A stretch of DNA of 64,000 nt from Buddleja alternifolia (GCA_019426215.1 CM033393.1:48796645-48860644); one strand, 5' to 3'. Positions 33,370 through 47,180 are shown, counted from the first letter of the stretch. A program made the numbers and translations. Notes: generated by a model not told the origin, from the sequence alone.

Positions 33370-34282
33370 TATATAATTAGGGAAAATTTCACTTTTAATC
33401 CACCCAAATTTTATGTCTAGTCTAATTTTGATCCTCCAGTTACACGACTAATCAAATGTAATCCCTAAACTATCACATTTTCATCAAATGTGGTCCATCA
33501 GTCTAATTTTCCATCAAATGTTTGGTAATTTTTTTCTAATATATTAATTTAAAATGTTAAATGATTTATAATAATTTAAACCATAAAAAAAATTGTAAAT
33601 ATTTTGCTATTTTACATGTGGCATGATGACATTCGCCCACTTATTTTTCCCCCAATTGACAAGTTTGGTATCTAACTAGGCACAATTGGCTAGATAATCA
33701 AAAATCCCGAAATTGAATTGGTCATGACCATTGGCCATGCACATGACCAATTCCGGTCAAATTAGGGCATTCTGGTAATATTTTCCTCAAATCGAGAGTT
33801 TTTGATAGCTACGGGATCAATTTTGCCTGTTCAAAAAGAACAAGACCAATTTTGTCACCCTTATATCTACGGGACTAATTTTGCAAATATTTTTCTGTTT
33901 TTTTTGGATGATTTTGTTACTACGAATTCAAACTGGATTAGCTCTATATATATATATATGTAATATTTGCGGTGGAAATTGAAAAGTGGTTTGGGAATAA
34001 CAACTTGTCAACAAAATTATGGTAAAATTGTGAAATTTGTTAGTTATTATTTTCTTGGGTGAAAATAAATCAAAATTTGTGCTTTGGGGGTGCAAAATGT
34101 AACTTCTAATATATTAATTAATCCAAACTGTCATTAATTTGATGGAAAATTAGATAGAGGGACCTCGTGTCATGAACATGTGGTATTTAAGTGACTACAT
34201 TTAATAAGCGATGTAATTGGGTGACCAAAATCGGATTAATCGTACAGCTGAGACCAAAAACGAAAATCTTCCTATATAATTA
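33370..34282. mobile_element. Long-TIR non-autonomous element, 893 bp, with 10-bp target duplication
   Basis: TATATAATTA occurs at 33370-33379 and 34273-34282. Between them the left end (GGGAAAATTTCACTTTTAATCC) and the right end (GAGACCAAAAACGAAAATCTTCC) are inverted repeats that extend inwards: ATCAAATGTGGTCCATCAGTC on the left against inverted remnants such as GATGGAAAATTAGATAGAGG on the right. The same family occurs at 49091-50507. Long TIRs and a 9-10 bp duplication suggest a Mutator-like element. No coding region is seen. Confidence 0.65.
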
Positions 34283-34395
34283 TATGGTTATTTTACTTTA
34301 ATACTTGGATCCACCACCAAGCCCAAATAGCCCAAACTCTCACCCGCAACAGTACCCGGATCCCAATTTCTTTGCCTTGTTTCCAAATCTCTCCG

Positions 34396-37018
34396 ATGTC
34401 CACTACTCCGTACGGTGTCATAGCAGACTCCGCCACCATGGATTACAACAAATGGGCGGAAATGCAACAAAACCCTAACCCTAACCCTAATTCAGATCCA
34501 TCCCTCACCAATTACTCCGCCACTTACTACCACCCCTCACATTCTTATCCTTACCAACAACAATACGCAGCCGCCATTGATCCCAATACCGCATTGCTTC
34601 AGCCTCAGCCCGCCCCGCCCGGAGTTGACCAGCCATATGTGCCGCCGCAGGTCCCCGTGGCCGCCACGTACGCCCAGCCGCCAGTCAGCTTTGAGCCTCA
34701 ACAGGCGGCTGCTGCCGCCTCCGTGTCTTATTATCCGGACCCGAACGTGAGCTGGCAGCCCGACCCTAACGTGAGTTGGCAGCCCGACCCGAACGTGAGC
34801 TGGCCGGTTGCTGTCACTCAATATGGAGCCCCTACTTATGCCGCTGTAAGAGTTTTTCTATTTGTCTGTTTTCTTTATTTTCTGAAAAAGAAAGTTTTGG
34901 ATGTTTTGCTGGGTGAATTGGAAGTGCATTTGTTATTCTTCGGTATCGATGCAAAATGCTGGATTTCGATAGGAATTGGTTGGGTTATTCAGTGTGTTAG
35001 TCTCTGTTTGTTTTTATCATTTACCCGTAGGTATACTAACCGAATAGAGATTAGAGTCTGTTTTGGATATACGTAAGAGCTTGAATTTTGATTTGATGTT
35101 TCATTGTTGGAAATTGTTCTGTAGAGAGAAAGAATGATAAGTTGGGTCCTGCATTGGCTTTTAGTATTACTTGAATTCTGCTTAATATGCCACTTTGTAA
35201 TAGGCTGATTGAAAGAGTCCCTAATTCTGCACTGCTAAAGCATCGGAAGATAAAGGATCTGAAATACCCGACCTTGGAGATTGTTCCTATTTCCATAATT
35301 TGTGAAGAAAACCAGTGAGTTTTGCTGAGAAGCAGGCCACTTATTGATTGCCGTTGCTGATAGCAATGCCTCATAGGTTGAGTGTTATTCTTAGACTCTT
35401 GTTGTAATACACTTTGTAGATTCGGTTTTGGTGATCGGTTGATCTGATTACATGACAAAAACAGGTAAAAGAAGAATTAGGAACATGTGGATTGAGGTCA
35501 CTTGTCGTTGTATACATGTAATATAAGCACCAAGAACGGTTAATAAGCCAGGATACACTTTTTATACAAGAGACGTGTCATTGATTTAAGAAAAACACTC
35601 CGAAGATGTAGAACAAATTTAATGTTGGGAGAAAAAGATTGAATTACACACATTCCACGACACTATGCATGATATATTGGAAAATTGATTGAGCTTAGTC
35701 CTCTGAGAAGGTTATATCATATGGAGGAAATTTGTGTCCTCCGTACAGCAGGAACATATTCTAAGACATGCCTGCAAGAACCTGAGACTGCATGGTGGCA
35801 AAAGAGTTGATGTCACATGGTATATATTATTGCTAATAGTTATGTTCGACTACTCAAGTTTGAGAGATTTTTCCCTGTAACTCTATATTCTCAGAAACCA
35901 TGATCGCTGTAATTAAATCTGATATGGGCTATGAAGTATTCGCAATTTGCAAACCTGATTTGTTTCTATACTAAAAAGCCATTGCTGGTAAGATTTTAAG
36001 AATCAAACCGTTAGATTACTTGCTTTTACTAATCTATTTGTTATGCTAATGCGTTTTACAGCACTCCACATGACTTCTGTCTTTAAGGTTAATACCCTAA
36101 TTTCTTTTTCTCGTCTTTTTCATCAAATGAACTAACTTATGGATAGTATATGAGTTCAAAGGGGAAAAAAAAAAAAGTCAAATGAACTAACTTATTTTTG
36201 GTTTTGTATAGGGTGTAACCAGACCTAATCCAGCATTTCGCCCCCAAAGAAGTAAAACTCAGATAAAGAAAAAAGTCACCAAGAAGAAGACGACGACGAA
36301 AATTGTGCAATCTGCATGGTGTGAAGTTTGCAAGGTTGCTTGTAACACCAAGGAAATCCTCGACCAACATAATTCGGGAAAGAAGCACAAGAAAAACCTT
36401 GAAAAATTAAAAGTAACGAGTACAAGTCTGCCTGGCCCTCACATTTTTGCTACTCCCCCTCCCAATGTTGTTTACCCCCCTGCCATTGTCGCTACCCCCC
36501 CTGCCAATGTTGCTAGCCCCCCTGCCAGTGTTGCTATCCCCCCTGCCAATGTTGCTATTTCCACTGCTGCCATCGTTGCTACTCCCCCTGTCAGTGTTGC
36601 TACTTCGTCTGCCACTCCTGCTACCCTCCTTGCCACTCTTTCTACTTCCCCTGCAACTGTTGCTACTTCCTCTGCCATCATTGCTCCTTCAACACCTTTA
36701 TCTGTGGCTACTTTAGCTTCTACAGATAAACCAATCATTGGACCAGAAAAGAAACCGCGCAAGTCCAAAACTTCAAAGGCTAAAAACAAGGCCAAAAACT
36801 TAAAGAAGAGGGCAGCAGCATCATTTACAGAGGATTTGGAGACAAAGAAAAGAAAAGTTATGGAAGGTGGAGCACCGGAGAATAATGTTCGGGCGTGCAG
36901 CATCTGTAATGTTGTGTGCAACAGTGCAAAGGTATTCGACTCTCACCTTGCTGGTCAGAAACATCTTGCTATGGTCAAGAAGCACATGTCCATGCCAGAA
37001 GTTTCTTCTGCTATGTGA
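34396..37018 (+). CDS. U1-type (zf-met) C2H2 zinc-finger protein, UBP1-associated protein 1C-like
   Basis: There are two exons: 34396-34845 (150 codons, donor GTAAGA) and 36212-37018 (acceptor TTTTGTATAG), in frame, giving 418 aa. A second ATG at 34438 sits in an optimal GCCACCATGG context and may be the true start. The N-terminal part is rich in Pro, Gln, Ala and Tyr, with three tandem PDPNVSWQ units near residues 122-146. Zinc finger 1 is Cys187-x2-Cys190-x12-His203-x5-His209. A low-complexity part follows with repeats of type PPxNVAxPP, then Ser/Thr/Ala, then a Lys-rich basic stretch (KPRKSKTSKAKNKAKNLKKR). Finger 2 has the same C2-x12-H-x5-H spacing near the end (RACSICNVVCNSAKVFDSHL). 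This U1-type spacing is known from RNA-binding nuclear proteins. An RNA-related nuclear role is inference. Confidence 0.82.
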
Positions 37019-37099
37019 AAAATGGTTAATTTTGAGGAGATTGAGAATGAAGTGTAGATACTGTTTTTTGTTTCTGGTCGGGCTTAGTTCATGTCTACG

Positions 37100-37762
37100 G
37101 GTTTAGATGAAACTATCTGTCATTGTTACACCTATTTTAGGATTTGTTACTTTAGTTTTATATGAAACCACTTATTTTCCCAAAAAAAAAAAACTATTTA
37201 TTTTCCCAACTTGCTCTCTGTAAGCTAATTGAGTTATGAATTTTGCTTTAGCAGCATTATCTCAGAGATGCCTACTTTTCAGATTGCAGTTTTTCGATCA
37301 TTTTTAGGAGTTCGTGGCTTTGGATAGTGGGGCAATCACAATCATTCATGTGAGCTTCACTGCATTTGGATGATTATGATTGTTGCCATGATACTGTCCA
37401 AGAATCATGGGCAAAAGAATACATTTATGCTGTACTGTACTGAAGTTGCACCTTTTTCATTGTAATTTGCTAGTCACCACAAAAACCATCACATTTAACT
37501 GTTTGCGCTGGAATGACAAAAAGTTGTGAAAAAGTAACTTCGCTAGCTGAATTCTAGTTTAATATAAAGCTCAACCAGGATTGTTTTATGTTTTTACAAC
37601 AATTGATGAGCTAGGCATAGTCAGACTGCTTAAACCTTTATTACATCGGTACATTGTTGTATCGTACATAATTTATTAATTCACAATAACTATAGACAAA
37701 AACTTCTATCTAATGAAGTCTTGGATTGGCTGGTGAGCTGCTTTGGTTAAAGTTGTCTCTCT
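37100..37762. other. Convergent 3' regions of the zinc-finger and phosphorylase genes
   Basis: Both neighbours end here and point at each other. The interval holds their 3' untranslated regions and no further gene. Confidence 0.5.
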
Positions 37763-40700
37763 CTAAATCATTTCCAGAGGTTCAATGTTCCAAATGTCCT
37801 TAGCATATTCATGAATTGTCCTGTCACTGCTGAACTTGTAGGAACCTGCTGTGTTCAATATCGACATTTTTGTCCATCTCTGCCAAATGACAATTGCAGG
37901 TATTCAAATCAGGATTTCCAAAGCAAAATTTGTATTGAGAAAACACATGATTGCCTAATATCACTTACCTTTTGATCTCGATAAGCAACATCAACCTTCT
38001 CTTGGCATTCAATGTAAACAGGGAAGTCCTTGCCCACGAGAAAATAGTCTCCAAGCCCAAATCCTTCATTCCCTTCCAAGGATTCCATCAGCTCATCATA
38101 ATTATAAGGCCCAAAAGCACCACTTTTCACAAATTTTTTTACTTCTTCGAAACGCTCATCTGGTACAAACTGCAATCAATGAAGACACTTAGTGTATTGA
38201 TTTTGAAGTTACGTTTCAAGGAAAAGCTTGGTGAAAATGTGAGCAAGCTTTACAGATAGATTCAAACTAAAAAATGAGAAGTTGGATATTTTAGCTGAGG
38301 TTGATTTATACCTTGCCTGCAGCTCTTTCTTTTCTAAGTTCTGCTATCTCGTGAGCTTCAGCACCGAAGAGGAAAAAATTGTCCTCTCCGACTTCCTCCC
38401 TAATTTCCACATTGGCACCATCCAAGGTCCCAATCAAGACACAACCATTCATTGCAAATTTCATGTTGCTGGTTCCACTGGCTTCCATTCCAGCAGTACT
38501 AAAAGAGGGGTGGATCAGTAGACAAGCAGGTAAAATAGATTGAAAGATAAGATTCTCTGTTATATGCTTCTTTGTGAGACTAATCTTTCCAATTGCCGTA
38601 GTATTAGAAACTATATTTTGGAGACTTTCTATGAATAAAAGCAAAAGCATAATACCAAAATCTAGAATGAGGTCGGGAATTATGCATGTGAAAGCTTAAT
38701 TACCTGATGTGCTGCGAAAGCTCACTCGCAGGAATTAATAATTCAGCAACACTGACATTGTAATCTGGGACGAATATGACCTATAGATAGATAAAATGAA
38801 TCAGAACCAGGGAAAAGAAATGTATGGGTCTACTTGTGGACAGCAAATAGAGATGGCATATATCAAGCAAATCCACCAAGGAATTGTAAGAAGATCTGTG
38901 CAAGAAATGACCATCCAAAAGAAATAAAGGACTCTGACTTTAGATGAAATCATACCTTCAGTAAATCACCAATATCTGAATCATGATTTATGGTAGCACC
39001 AACATCTGTGATAAACTTTACAATTCTTTTGGCTTGCACATATGTGGCAAACGCTTTTCCTCCAAATATACAAACTCGAGGAACAAACTTTGCTTCCCTT
39101 TCAGCTGCGGTCATTTCTTTCATCTTTTTATAGCGATAAACAATTCCCAAGATGTTTAATAGCTGACGCTTGTATTCATGAATACGTTTTACCTGAAAAA
39201 TGACAACTTTAGTCCACACTGGACTCAGATCTTCAGAGTTTAAATAGTTGGAAAATTGTGTCATTTTGTACATGAGAAACCAGAAAATTTCTTCTCGACA
39301 CCCCAAATTAGAAAACTTTGAATATGATAAGTAGACCCAAATATGTGCTCAAGGTCCATTGACCTGAATGGTTCAAAGCTGAATAATGGAATGGAGATGG
39401 CTAAGCAAAGAAAGAACCTGAATGTCGAACATTGCATCAGGGTTAACGGAATATCCAGTTTTTTCTTTGAGGAATGAGGCAACCTTAATCTTGTTGCTCC
39501 TTTTTGCAGTCCTCCACTCGATTTGAAGATCCTCATTATCCGCAAACTGCCAATGTTCCACTCAATCTAGTCAGAAACTATCCGCTACTTAAGAAAACCA
39601 AAACATCAATAGAGTTTATGATAGAACACAAAATTGTGCTCTTCGACTTTTGCGCTGTGAAAAATCAAGGATGAAAAGGAGTAGGGAGGATCAGACAGAG
39701 AAATGATGGGACCTTAAAACCAGAATTGAAGAACAAGTTGCTCAGAGAGGCTACTTTTTACCGAACAATGTACCAAATTTACGTGGAAAAACAACTAAGC
39801 GAATAAAGAAGCAAGTGAGATGTTTCAGAAAATGAGTGTCTGATTTGGATTTGGACAACATTGGGAGGACCAGGAGAGTGAATAAATTCTAGCTTGGAAG
39901 GCCTTTTAAAGTAGACAAACTTGCATCTAAGACCAGTTAAATTTCACAAGATTCCGATTTGGCTATCCTATTCATGGTAGCTATGTAGAAACTACAACAA
40001 ATTATCAATCAGCATGAATGTTTATATGTAGACAGATACCATGGATTACCTTTCGCAGTTCTGCTAATTTCTCAGTTTTCAGGACCCAGTCCCTATTACC
40101 TATCCACTTAGTTATTACAGCACTTAGATCATGGTTGCAGAAATCAATCCATCTTCTAGGTGTAACCCCGTTTGTTTTGTTCTGGAACTTCTCAGGCCAC
40201 AACTGCAACAGATAAACTTTTTAATATTGAGATGAAACATGTTGCTCGCAGAGAACAACAGTAAAATACAGATGGAGACGTTTACCTGGAAAAAATCATT
40301 GAAGACTTCTTTCTTAACTATTTCACTGTGGATCTCAGCAACGCCATTCACAGCATGACCACCCACAACACAAAGATTAGCCATCCTGACCATTTTTGGA
40401 GGTATAGGAGCTGGTTCCTTACTTAAAGCTTTATTCTTCTGTGTGTCCTCTTCTTCAAGTTCAGTTGTATCACTATGCGAAACTTCATCATCAGCTTCAA
40501 CTTCTAAATCAGTCTCATCAGTAGGGCTTTCTTCTGGTTTGGCAAATAAATCCGCAATTGAAGCAGGCAGCTCAAAGTTTTCCAAAATTCTCATTGAAAC
40601 CAATTTTTTCTCCAACATTTCAGGATTTGATGTGCCATATTCTGATATAATGTCTTCAACTAGCTGAAAAATGCATGCAGGGCATAAATAAGTCAAGAAA

Positions 40701-43700
40701 GTATATATTACAAGGAAATTAAGCGTTATATTTTCATGATAAATTCATATTTTTCTACCTGCTCGTCAATCATCTCTATGATCTCGACATGTCTTGGAAG
40801 TAGTCTCTGCATTATGTCATAACTCCATTTCTCCAGCGCCTCAGGCAAAACAGTATGGTTGGTATATGCCACAGTTCTGCAGAGGCATAGAGTTAATTTA
40901 GTTACAGGAAAACGAAGTTTTGAAACTTACTAAATAGTACTGCACTACCTTTCCAAATAGCTATCATGATATAAGTTTAGACACAAATTGTACCACATGC
41001 ATATTATAATTTAATGTCGCATCTGATGGAGAGAAATTTTTAAGTAACAATAAGGTACCGCTGTGTAATCCTCCAAGCTTCCTCCCAACTCATGCCCTTC
41101 AAGTCCATCAAAATTCTCATTAGCTCTGGAATACATAGTGTTGGGTGGGTATCATTCATCTGAACAGCAACTTTTTCAGGAAATTCTTCCCATCTCACAT
41201 TTCCACCAGACCTCCTCTCAAACCGTGAAATAATGTCTTGGAGAGAAGCTGAACATAGAGTGTATTGTTGCTTCAGTCGAAGAATCTTGCCCTCCTCTGA
41301 TTCATCCCCAGGGTAAAGTATATAGCAAATCTGATGTCAGAAAGATGCATCACATATATTCTTCTTCCAAATATATGTACACATTATGTACTAAAATTGC
41401 ATTCAGAAAATGAAAGAATGCTTTAAACTACAAACTCAGAAAAATCAACATCAACGTGATTCTTTTCTTATGTCAGCTGCTTCATTTATTAAATTCCGTC
41501 AGAAGGATACATCCCAACAGGTTTTAAATTAATATAAAATAAGAACTGCTATACATAATTTCTTCTTCATTCTAGTAGAGCCACTACAAAGCATTCATGC
41601 CCTTAATTTTGCCACATTTATATTTGGATCATTATTATTCAGGAAATAATTAAGTGTTACCAGTAAGCAAGTCAATTGAGAATTCTTACTGAAAGTCCCA
41701 AAGGAATCAATCAAGTATATTGTACATTAGGACCCAAGAAGAATCCTATGGCTTAATCGATATATTTATAGTTAAATAAAGACAATAAGAGAAAGAAACA
41801 CATGCATGACATTGAATGAACTTACTTTCTCTGCATTTGCTTGGGCCTCACATGCTTTTGTGTGTTCTCCAGCATTAAAGGAGTGTAAATCAAACTGTTC
41901 AGAAGGTACTTTAGTTGACCACAACCTTAAATTGATTGTGGTTTTGGTCTTATATCCTGGTATTGGCACATCATATGCAACGGCAACAATATCTTCACCA
42001 CCAATCCAACGCATCTTCCCATCTGACCCCGTAACAACTTTTCCACCAAATTTCACAGGATAAGAAACGTCATTCCTGACAATTTCCCAGGGGTTGCCAT
42101 TCTGAAAAGACAAGTTGTGTGTAGAAGAGGATATCATCAAATGTCAAGTCGGGGAAGGCAAAGACAAAACATAGAAAGAAAGAATGAAAAGAAAAGGACA
42201 GAACAAGAACAAATACAACTGCTAAGAAGAAATTCCACTTTCTGCAAATTAAGAGGAAGCGATAAATGATAATTACATTAAGTTCAACTAATGAAGCAAT
42301 GGATTAAATAAGCAAAACAACTTTTGATCATAAAGATTAAATAAAATAGTGAATTTTGAGAAACCATACCTCAAGCCAATTTTCAGCAACCTCCTCTTGG
42401 CCATCCTTCGTAATTATCTGCTTAAATAGGCCATGCTTATACCTGAGCCCATAACCCCATGCTGGATAATTTAAGGTTGCCAAAGAGTCCAGAAAACAGG
42501 AAGCAAGCCGGCCCAAACCCCCATTCCCAAGAGCAGCATCTGGTTCCTGTAAGGAGTAGAAAATTAAGTTAGAAGCATAGAGAAATGAGCTAACATGATG
42601 CAAGGAGCTTGTAAAGATCAAAACGAAATAAGCATGTAGCTAATCGCTATTGCAATAAGTGAGCCGCAAATGAGCCAATCCAATTTATTCATTAATCTTG
42701 TATATTAAAATGATTATACTGGTCTATGTTTCCTAGAATGAGTTCACCACGACTCCTCTCTCCACATAATTCTTCTACAATACATTATCAAAACCCAGAT
42801 AGCAACAAAAACAGGAAGACAGTGTACAAAGTGATTTACAGAGGCTGAGAAAAGACAACCAATTTAACAACCAGGATGTGAATACTTATGCTGACATTTT
42901 ACAACGAAGCTATCTTTAAACGTATGCAATATAATCTAAATGCAAAGAAAGACAACTCATAAGTATTACGACTTCAAATTAATCACAAAATACAAATAAT
43001 AAAACGAGGCAAACTGACCTGAGAAGCCACATTTTCCAGAGTGTGACCAAGTTTTTGCAGAGCTTTTGCATATTCACCTGTGAGCTCCAAATTACCAACT
43101 GCGTTTAACAATGCTCTACCCTGCCAAGAAACACACAATTTCCACAGTGAAGAGAAATAAGTACATTTATAATGTAGTGGTGCACTTCCGGTGTTTGATA
43201 TTCAAAAGATTAAGACAGAATGTGGACAAACCTGTAAGAACTCCATGGACAAATAGTAGGCCTGTTTTACATTCATCCTTTTATGAAGGTCATATGTTGC
43301 GTTCCAGTTAATAATAAGCTCATCACGCACGCTTTGTGCAGTGGCAAAGAAAGCCTTGGGGAGCTCAAAACTCTCAGAAGAAAATAATGGTGTGAACTCC
43401 GCATGGTATGTGATGCTTGACGCAATTGATTCAGCATCAGGAGGAACTCCTGAATAATCACAAAACGGAAATAACGATGTACTTTATAAGCTTAAACATG
43501 AGGAATGTGACAGCGGTTTTATTTACTAATTATATTCTCTGTAAGTCCATGATTTGACTTTCAACATGTTTATCAGGTATCATCATAAATCGAAATGGCC
43601 AATAGCACACCGATGACCAACTAACTAGCAAACATTTCATTTGCAATATCTTTAAAAGATTTATTGATGAACAACAAATTTTATACATGATCTCGAATAA

Positions 43701-44433
43701 TCCCTCTCTTTTCCTAGTGAAGATAGATATTATTATATCATATTTCATTCATCTATTTATTAATTTGTTGACTTCTAATTGAAAACTCCGGAGGAAAATA
43801 AGATGGCCAGAACATTGCTACAGTAGGTAAGGCTATGTAATTGAACAAAACAAGGCCTATAAAATGAGATATTCTTCAAGATACAACAACAGCGATATTG
43901 AATATGCACTTAAGTTTTCAAGTAAAGCTCTAGGTCTAACTTGGCAATCACGATCTGCCATTTCAGCATTTACAGTACACACCAATTCCCCAAATTCAAT
44001 CGAAGGATGTACTTTACATTTTCAAATTTCGAGAAATTACAAGTGACCAAAACTCAATCAATCACAGCGGTAACTCCTAAACCGTCAGTTAATCAACAAA
44101 TTAGCAAGAAGAATCAAAAAAGGACATCACTGATCACTGCATGAGTATATAACAAAGCAATAAACGGAAAAGAAACAGAAACAGAAAAAACTCTATAGAA
44201 ATACAACAAATGATATATATATATATATATATACCTTCATCGGCCACCGGATCACGCAATTTCTCCATTGGCTCACCAGACACGCACCTAACGCAGAAAG
44301 ACGGTCTATTTACCATTTTCAACAAAAAGACTCTGGAATTTCGATTTCTAGAGGTGAAATCGATCAGCCTGGAATTGAAAGAACAATGCGATAACGCCAT
44401 TGCCGCTGCACCTCCGGTGGACGAAGTCGCCAT
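37763..44433 (-). CDS. PHS1: Plastidial alpha-glucan phosphorylase (starch phosphorylase L, PHS1/PHO1)
   Basis: Releases glucose-1-phosphate from alpha-1,4-glucan with phosphate, or runs in reverse, in plastids. Fifteen exons: 44235-44433, 43232-43449, 43019-43120, 42370-42546, 41826-42101, 41059-41330, 40759-40876, 40286-40663, 40050-40202, 39418-39546, 38956-39192, 38704-38780, 38312-38498, 37969-38169, 37763-37879. All have GT-AG borders and join to 2,841 nt without a break: 946 aa, normal for the plastidial form. Residues 1 to about 55 are Ser/Arg-rich as in a transit peptide. Exon 8 carries the insertion typical of the L isozyme (residues about 463-545, very acidic around [10 protein letters not shown]). 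The phosphorylase signature [14 protein letters not shown] in exon 13 contains the PLP-binding Lys, about residue 792. Other landmarks are [25 protein letters not shown] and [10 protein letters not shown]. The start Met lies upstream of a plausible transit peptide. The 5' leader has CT/TATA microsatellites. Confidence 0.97.
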
Positions 44434-46130
44434 TGAGTAGAGCTCACAATATCCTCTCTCTCTCTATATATATATATATTTCTTTCTCTCACTAAAATAT
44501 ACTTTTTCTCTATATCAGTGAACTGTGAGTACTCTGAAGAAGAAGAAGAAGAAGAGTGAAAAATATGGGGAAGAGTGAGTGATGGAGTGTGTTGTCTGTC
44601 ATGTAGCGAGAAATGAAATTGACATCTTCATTCAACGGTTCCCGATACTTTCTCGTGCACTGGTACACTGTACGCCTAATTAATCAATCTGTTTTTTTTA
44701 ATTCACCTTGAAAAGGAATATCGACCTCCATAAACTCGAATTAATAATTATAATTTAAATTGATAAACTTGAATTGATAGTTATAATCGTAAATCATAAA
44801 TGAAATATGAGAGAGTCCCAATTTGTATCAATTTGAATTTGAACTCAGGATCTCTTATATAAAATAGAAATGGATAGCACTAAACCAATATTTTTAATTT
44901 AATTAATCATAGGATGGAATTCTTTTACTCTACAGTCAGGTTTCCAATAATGCATTGTACCTGTCCAATTAAGAATTGACATTTTTCCCAAAAAAGAATG
45001 ATGAGTATAGATGAATCAAACTTAGGATAATTCTATATTGATTCTATCAAATTTATGAGAGTTCATGTTGCACCATTATTACCTACTTTGTTTTTTATTG
45101 ATCATTTATCCCGTCATTCAAATTATATCAAAATGTGAATGATTAATCAAACAAAGAGATTTATTTACTGATGTAGGTAAAATATTGAATGATTACAAAA
45201 TTAGATATTTTTATGGACTAATTGTGGCTTAGGCTCAGCTCAACATGCTAAAGTCAATTAGGATTTTATGTGTCCTATTATTCAATACTTTTATCTCTGC
45301 AATTGGACGGGAGGTAAGTCGATATATATTCTTCAATCTTGTACTTGAATTTCGCTAGTAGACTTTTGATTTGAGCGTCAGAACACCAACGCCGAATAAA
45401 ACCCTTGTCGCATCTTCTAACACTCTATTCGTATTGTAGGTTTAGTAAATTCATCCGAAAAGGAAATTTTGTAAATATATGGTGCAGAGTTCGCCCGCGT
45501 CAACTATATATGTGATTTATTTCAAAGAAATTTTGATGTTAACTATCAAACATCTACATATTTTTCCATGTCTAGAAGTACTTCGAAATGGAATTTTTTA
45601 TTTTTTTTTTGGTATATACTAAAGTTTTTCCAACCGGACGCCGTATATTACTTCGAAATGGATTTGAAACATTCCCAAAAACTCTATTGTGGTTTGTTAA
45701 ACTTGGTTTACATCAGCCCAACTCCATTTTTCCAAATGCATTTAAGATTGAAATGGGCTGAACTCAATCACTCAAAATTTGTAAGCATTAGGCCGAAATG
45801 TAGCCCATATGGGCTTGGAGAGACAGAGACCATTTAATCTAATTAATCGAGGCCCATTCTATCCCATTTTGTAATAAACTGCTTCAAGTCTTTAAGCTAC
45901 AATGAAAGTAAAAAGTCCATTTCTACTCATAATTGCCTTTTGAATAAAATCTAATCTAACATCTGTATGAATAACTCAATCTGTTTATTTTATTATGAAA
46001 AGACTTTCATACCTTTGTGTAAATTTGAAATCCTATTGGTAGTTGGAATCTATTTAATTAATTCATAAAAAAAAAAACTATTAATAGTAGGACACGATTT
46101 AATATATATATATATATATAAAGAAAAGAA
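44434..46130. other. Upstream region of the phosphorylase gene and intergenic DNA
   Basis: 44434-44650 has (CT)n, (TA)n and (GAA)n stretches that are likely promoter or leader of the minus-strand phosphorylase gene. The rest is A+T-rich with no recognisable gene. Confidence 0.45.
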
Positions 46131-46139
46131 TCAAATTTC

Positions 46140-47180
46140 TATCTTGTTTGGCAATAATACCCAAACAATATATATTTTTCAAAGTCCAATAATTTTTGCC
46201 CCCACTAAATATATGAATGTTAATTCGATTCTGAATTAGTTTCTTCTTTCTCGGCATGATAGCTTGTTGATTGCATTATCATTCATTACTCTTAATTAGT
46301 CATTGATGTTTGAGTCTACTAATTTACTTTTTTCCATGTTTATAATATGAATTGTTAGAGTATGCTTAGCAAAACTACCCAAACAATATATTTTCCAAAG
46401 CCAAATAATTTTGCCCACTAAATATATGGGTGTTAATTCCATTCCGTATTAGTCTCTTCTTCCTCGGCATGATAGCTTGTCGATTGCATTATCATTCATT
46501 ACTCTTAATTAGTCATTGATGTTTGAGTCTACTAATTTACTTTCTTTTCACGTTTATAATATGAATTGTTAGATTATGCTTAGCAAAACTACCCAAATAA
46601 TATATTTTTAAAAGTCAAATAATTTTGGCCCACTAAATATATGGGTGTTAATTCGATTCCGTATTAGTCACTTCTTCCTCGGCATGATAGCTTGTCGATT
46701 GCATTATTATTCATTACTCTTAATTAATCATTGATGTTTGAGTTTACTAATTTACTTTCTTTTCACATTTATAATATGAATTGTTAGATTATGCTTAGCA
46801 AAACTACCCAAACAATATATTTTCCAATGCCAAATAATTTTGCCCCACAATATATATGGGTGTTAATTCCATTCCGTATCAGTCTCTTCTTCCTCGGCAT
46901 GATAGCTTGTCGATTGCATTATCATTCATTACTCTTAATTAGTCATTGATGTTTGAGTCTACTAATTTACTTTCTTTTCATGTTTATAATATGAATTGTT
47001 AGATTATGCTTAGCAAAACTACCCAAACAATATGTTCCGTAGTAGTCTCTTCTTCCTCGGCATGATAGCTTGGTAATCGCATTATCATTCATTGCTCTTA
47101 ATTAGTCATTGGTATTTGAGTCTGGTAATTTACTTTCTTTCCATGTTTATGATATGAACTGTTAGATTATGATTATAAAT
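46140..47180. repeat. Tandem repeat, five copies of a 214-bp unit
   Basis: The marker GGCATGATAGCTTG recurs at 46253, 46466, 46681, 46896 and 47059, so the spacings are 213, 215, 215 and 163. The last copy has an internal loss of about 50 bp. Each unit contains ACTACCCAAACAATATATTT, GTGTTAATTCxATTCCGTAT, ATTATCATTCATTACTCTTA and ATAATATGAATTGTTAGATT. Copies 2-4 are nearly identical and the outer ones more diverged, as expected for unequal crossing over. Confidence 0.88.

Noticed and set aside
34372..34395. Upstream extension of the zinc-finger protein starting at 34,372
   Set aside because: That codon is TTG, not ATG. The first ATG in frame is at 34,396.
36447..36921. Repetitive open frames in other frames of the zinc-finger second exon
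   Set aside because: They result from the tandem Pro/Ala/Val-coding repeats of the real frame.
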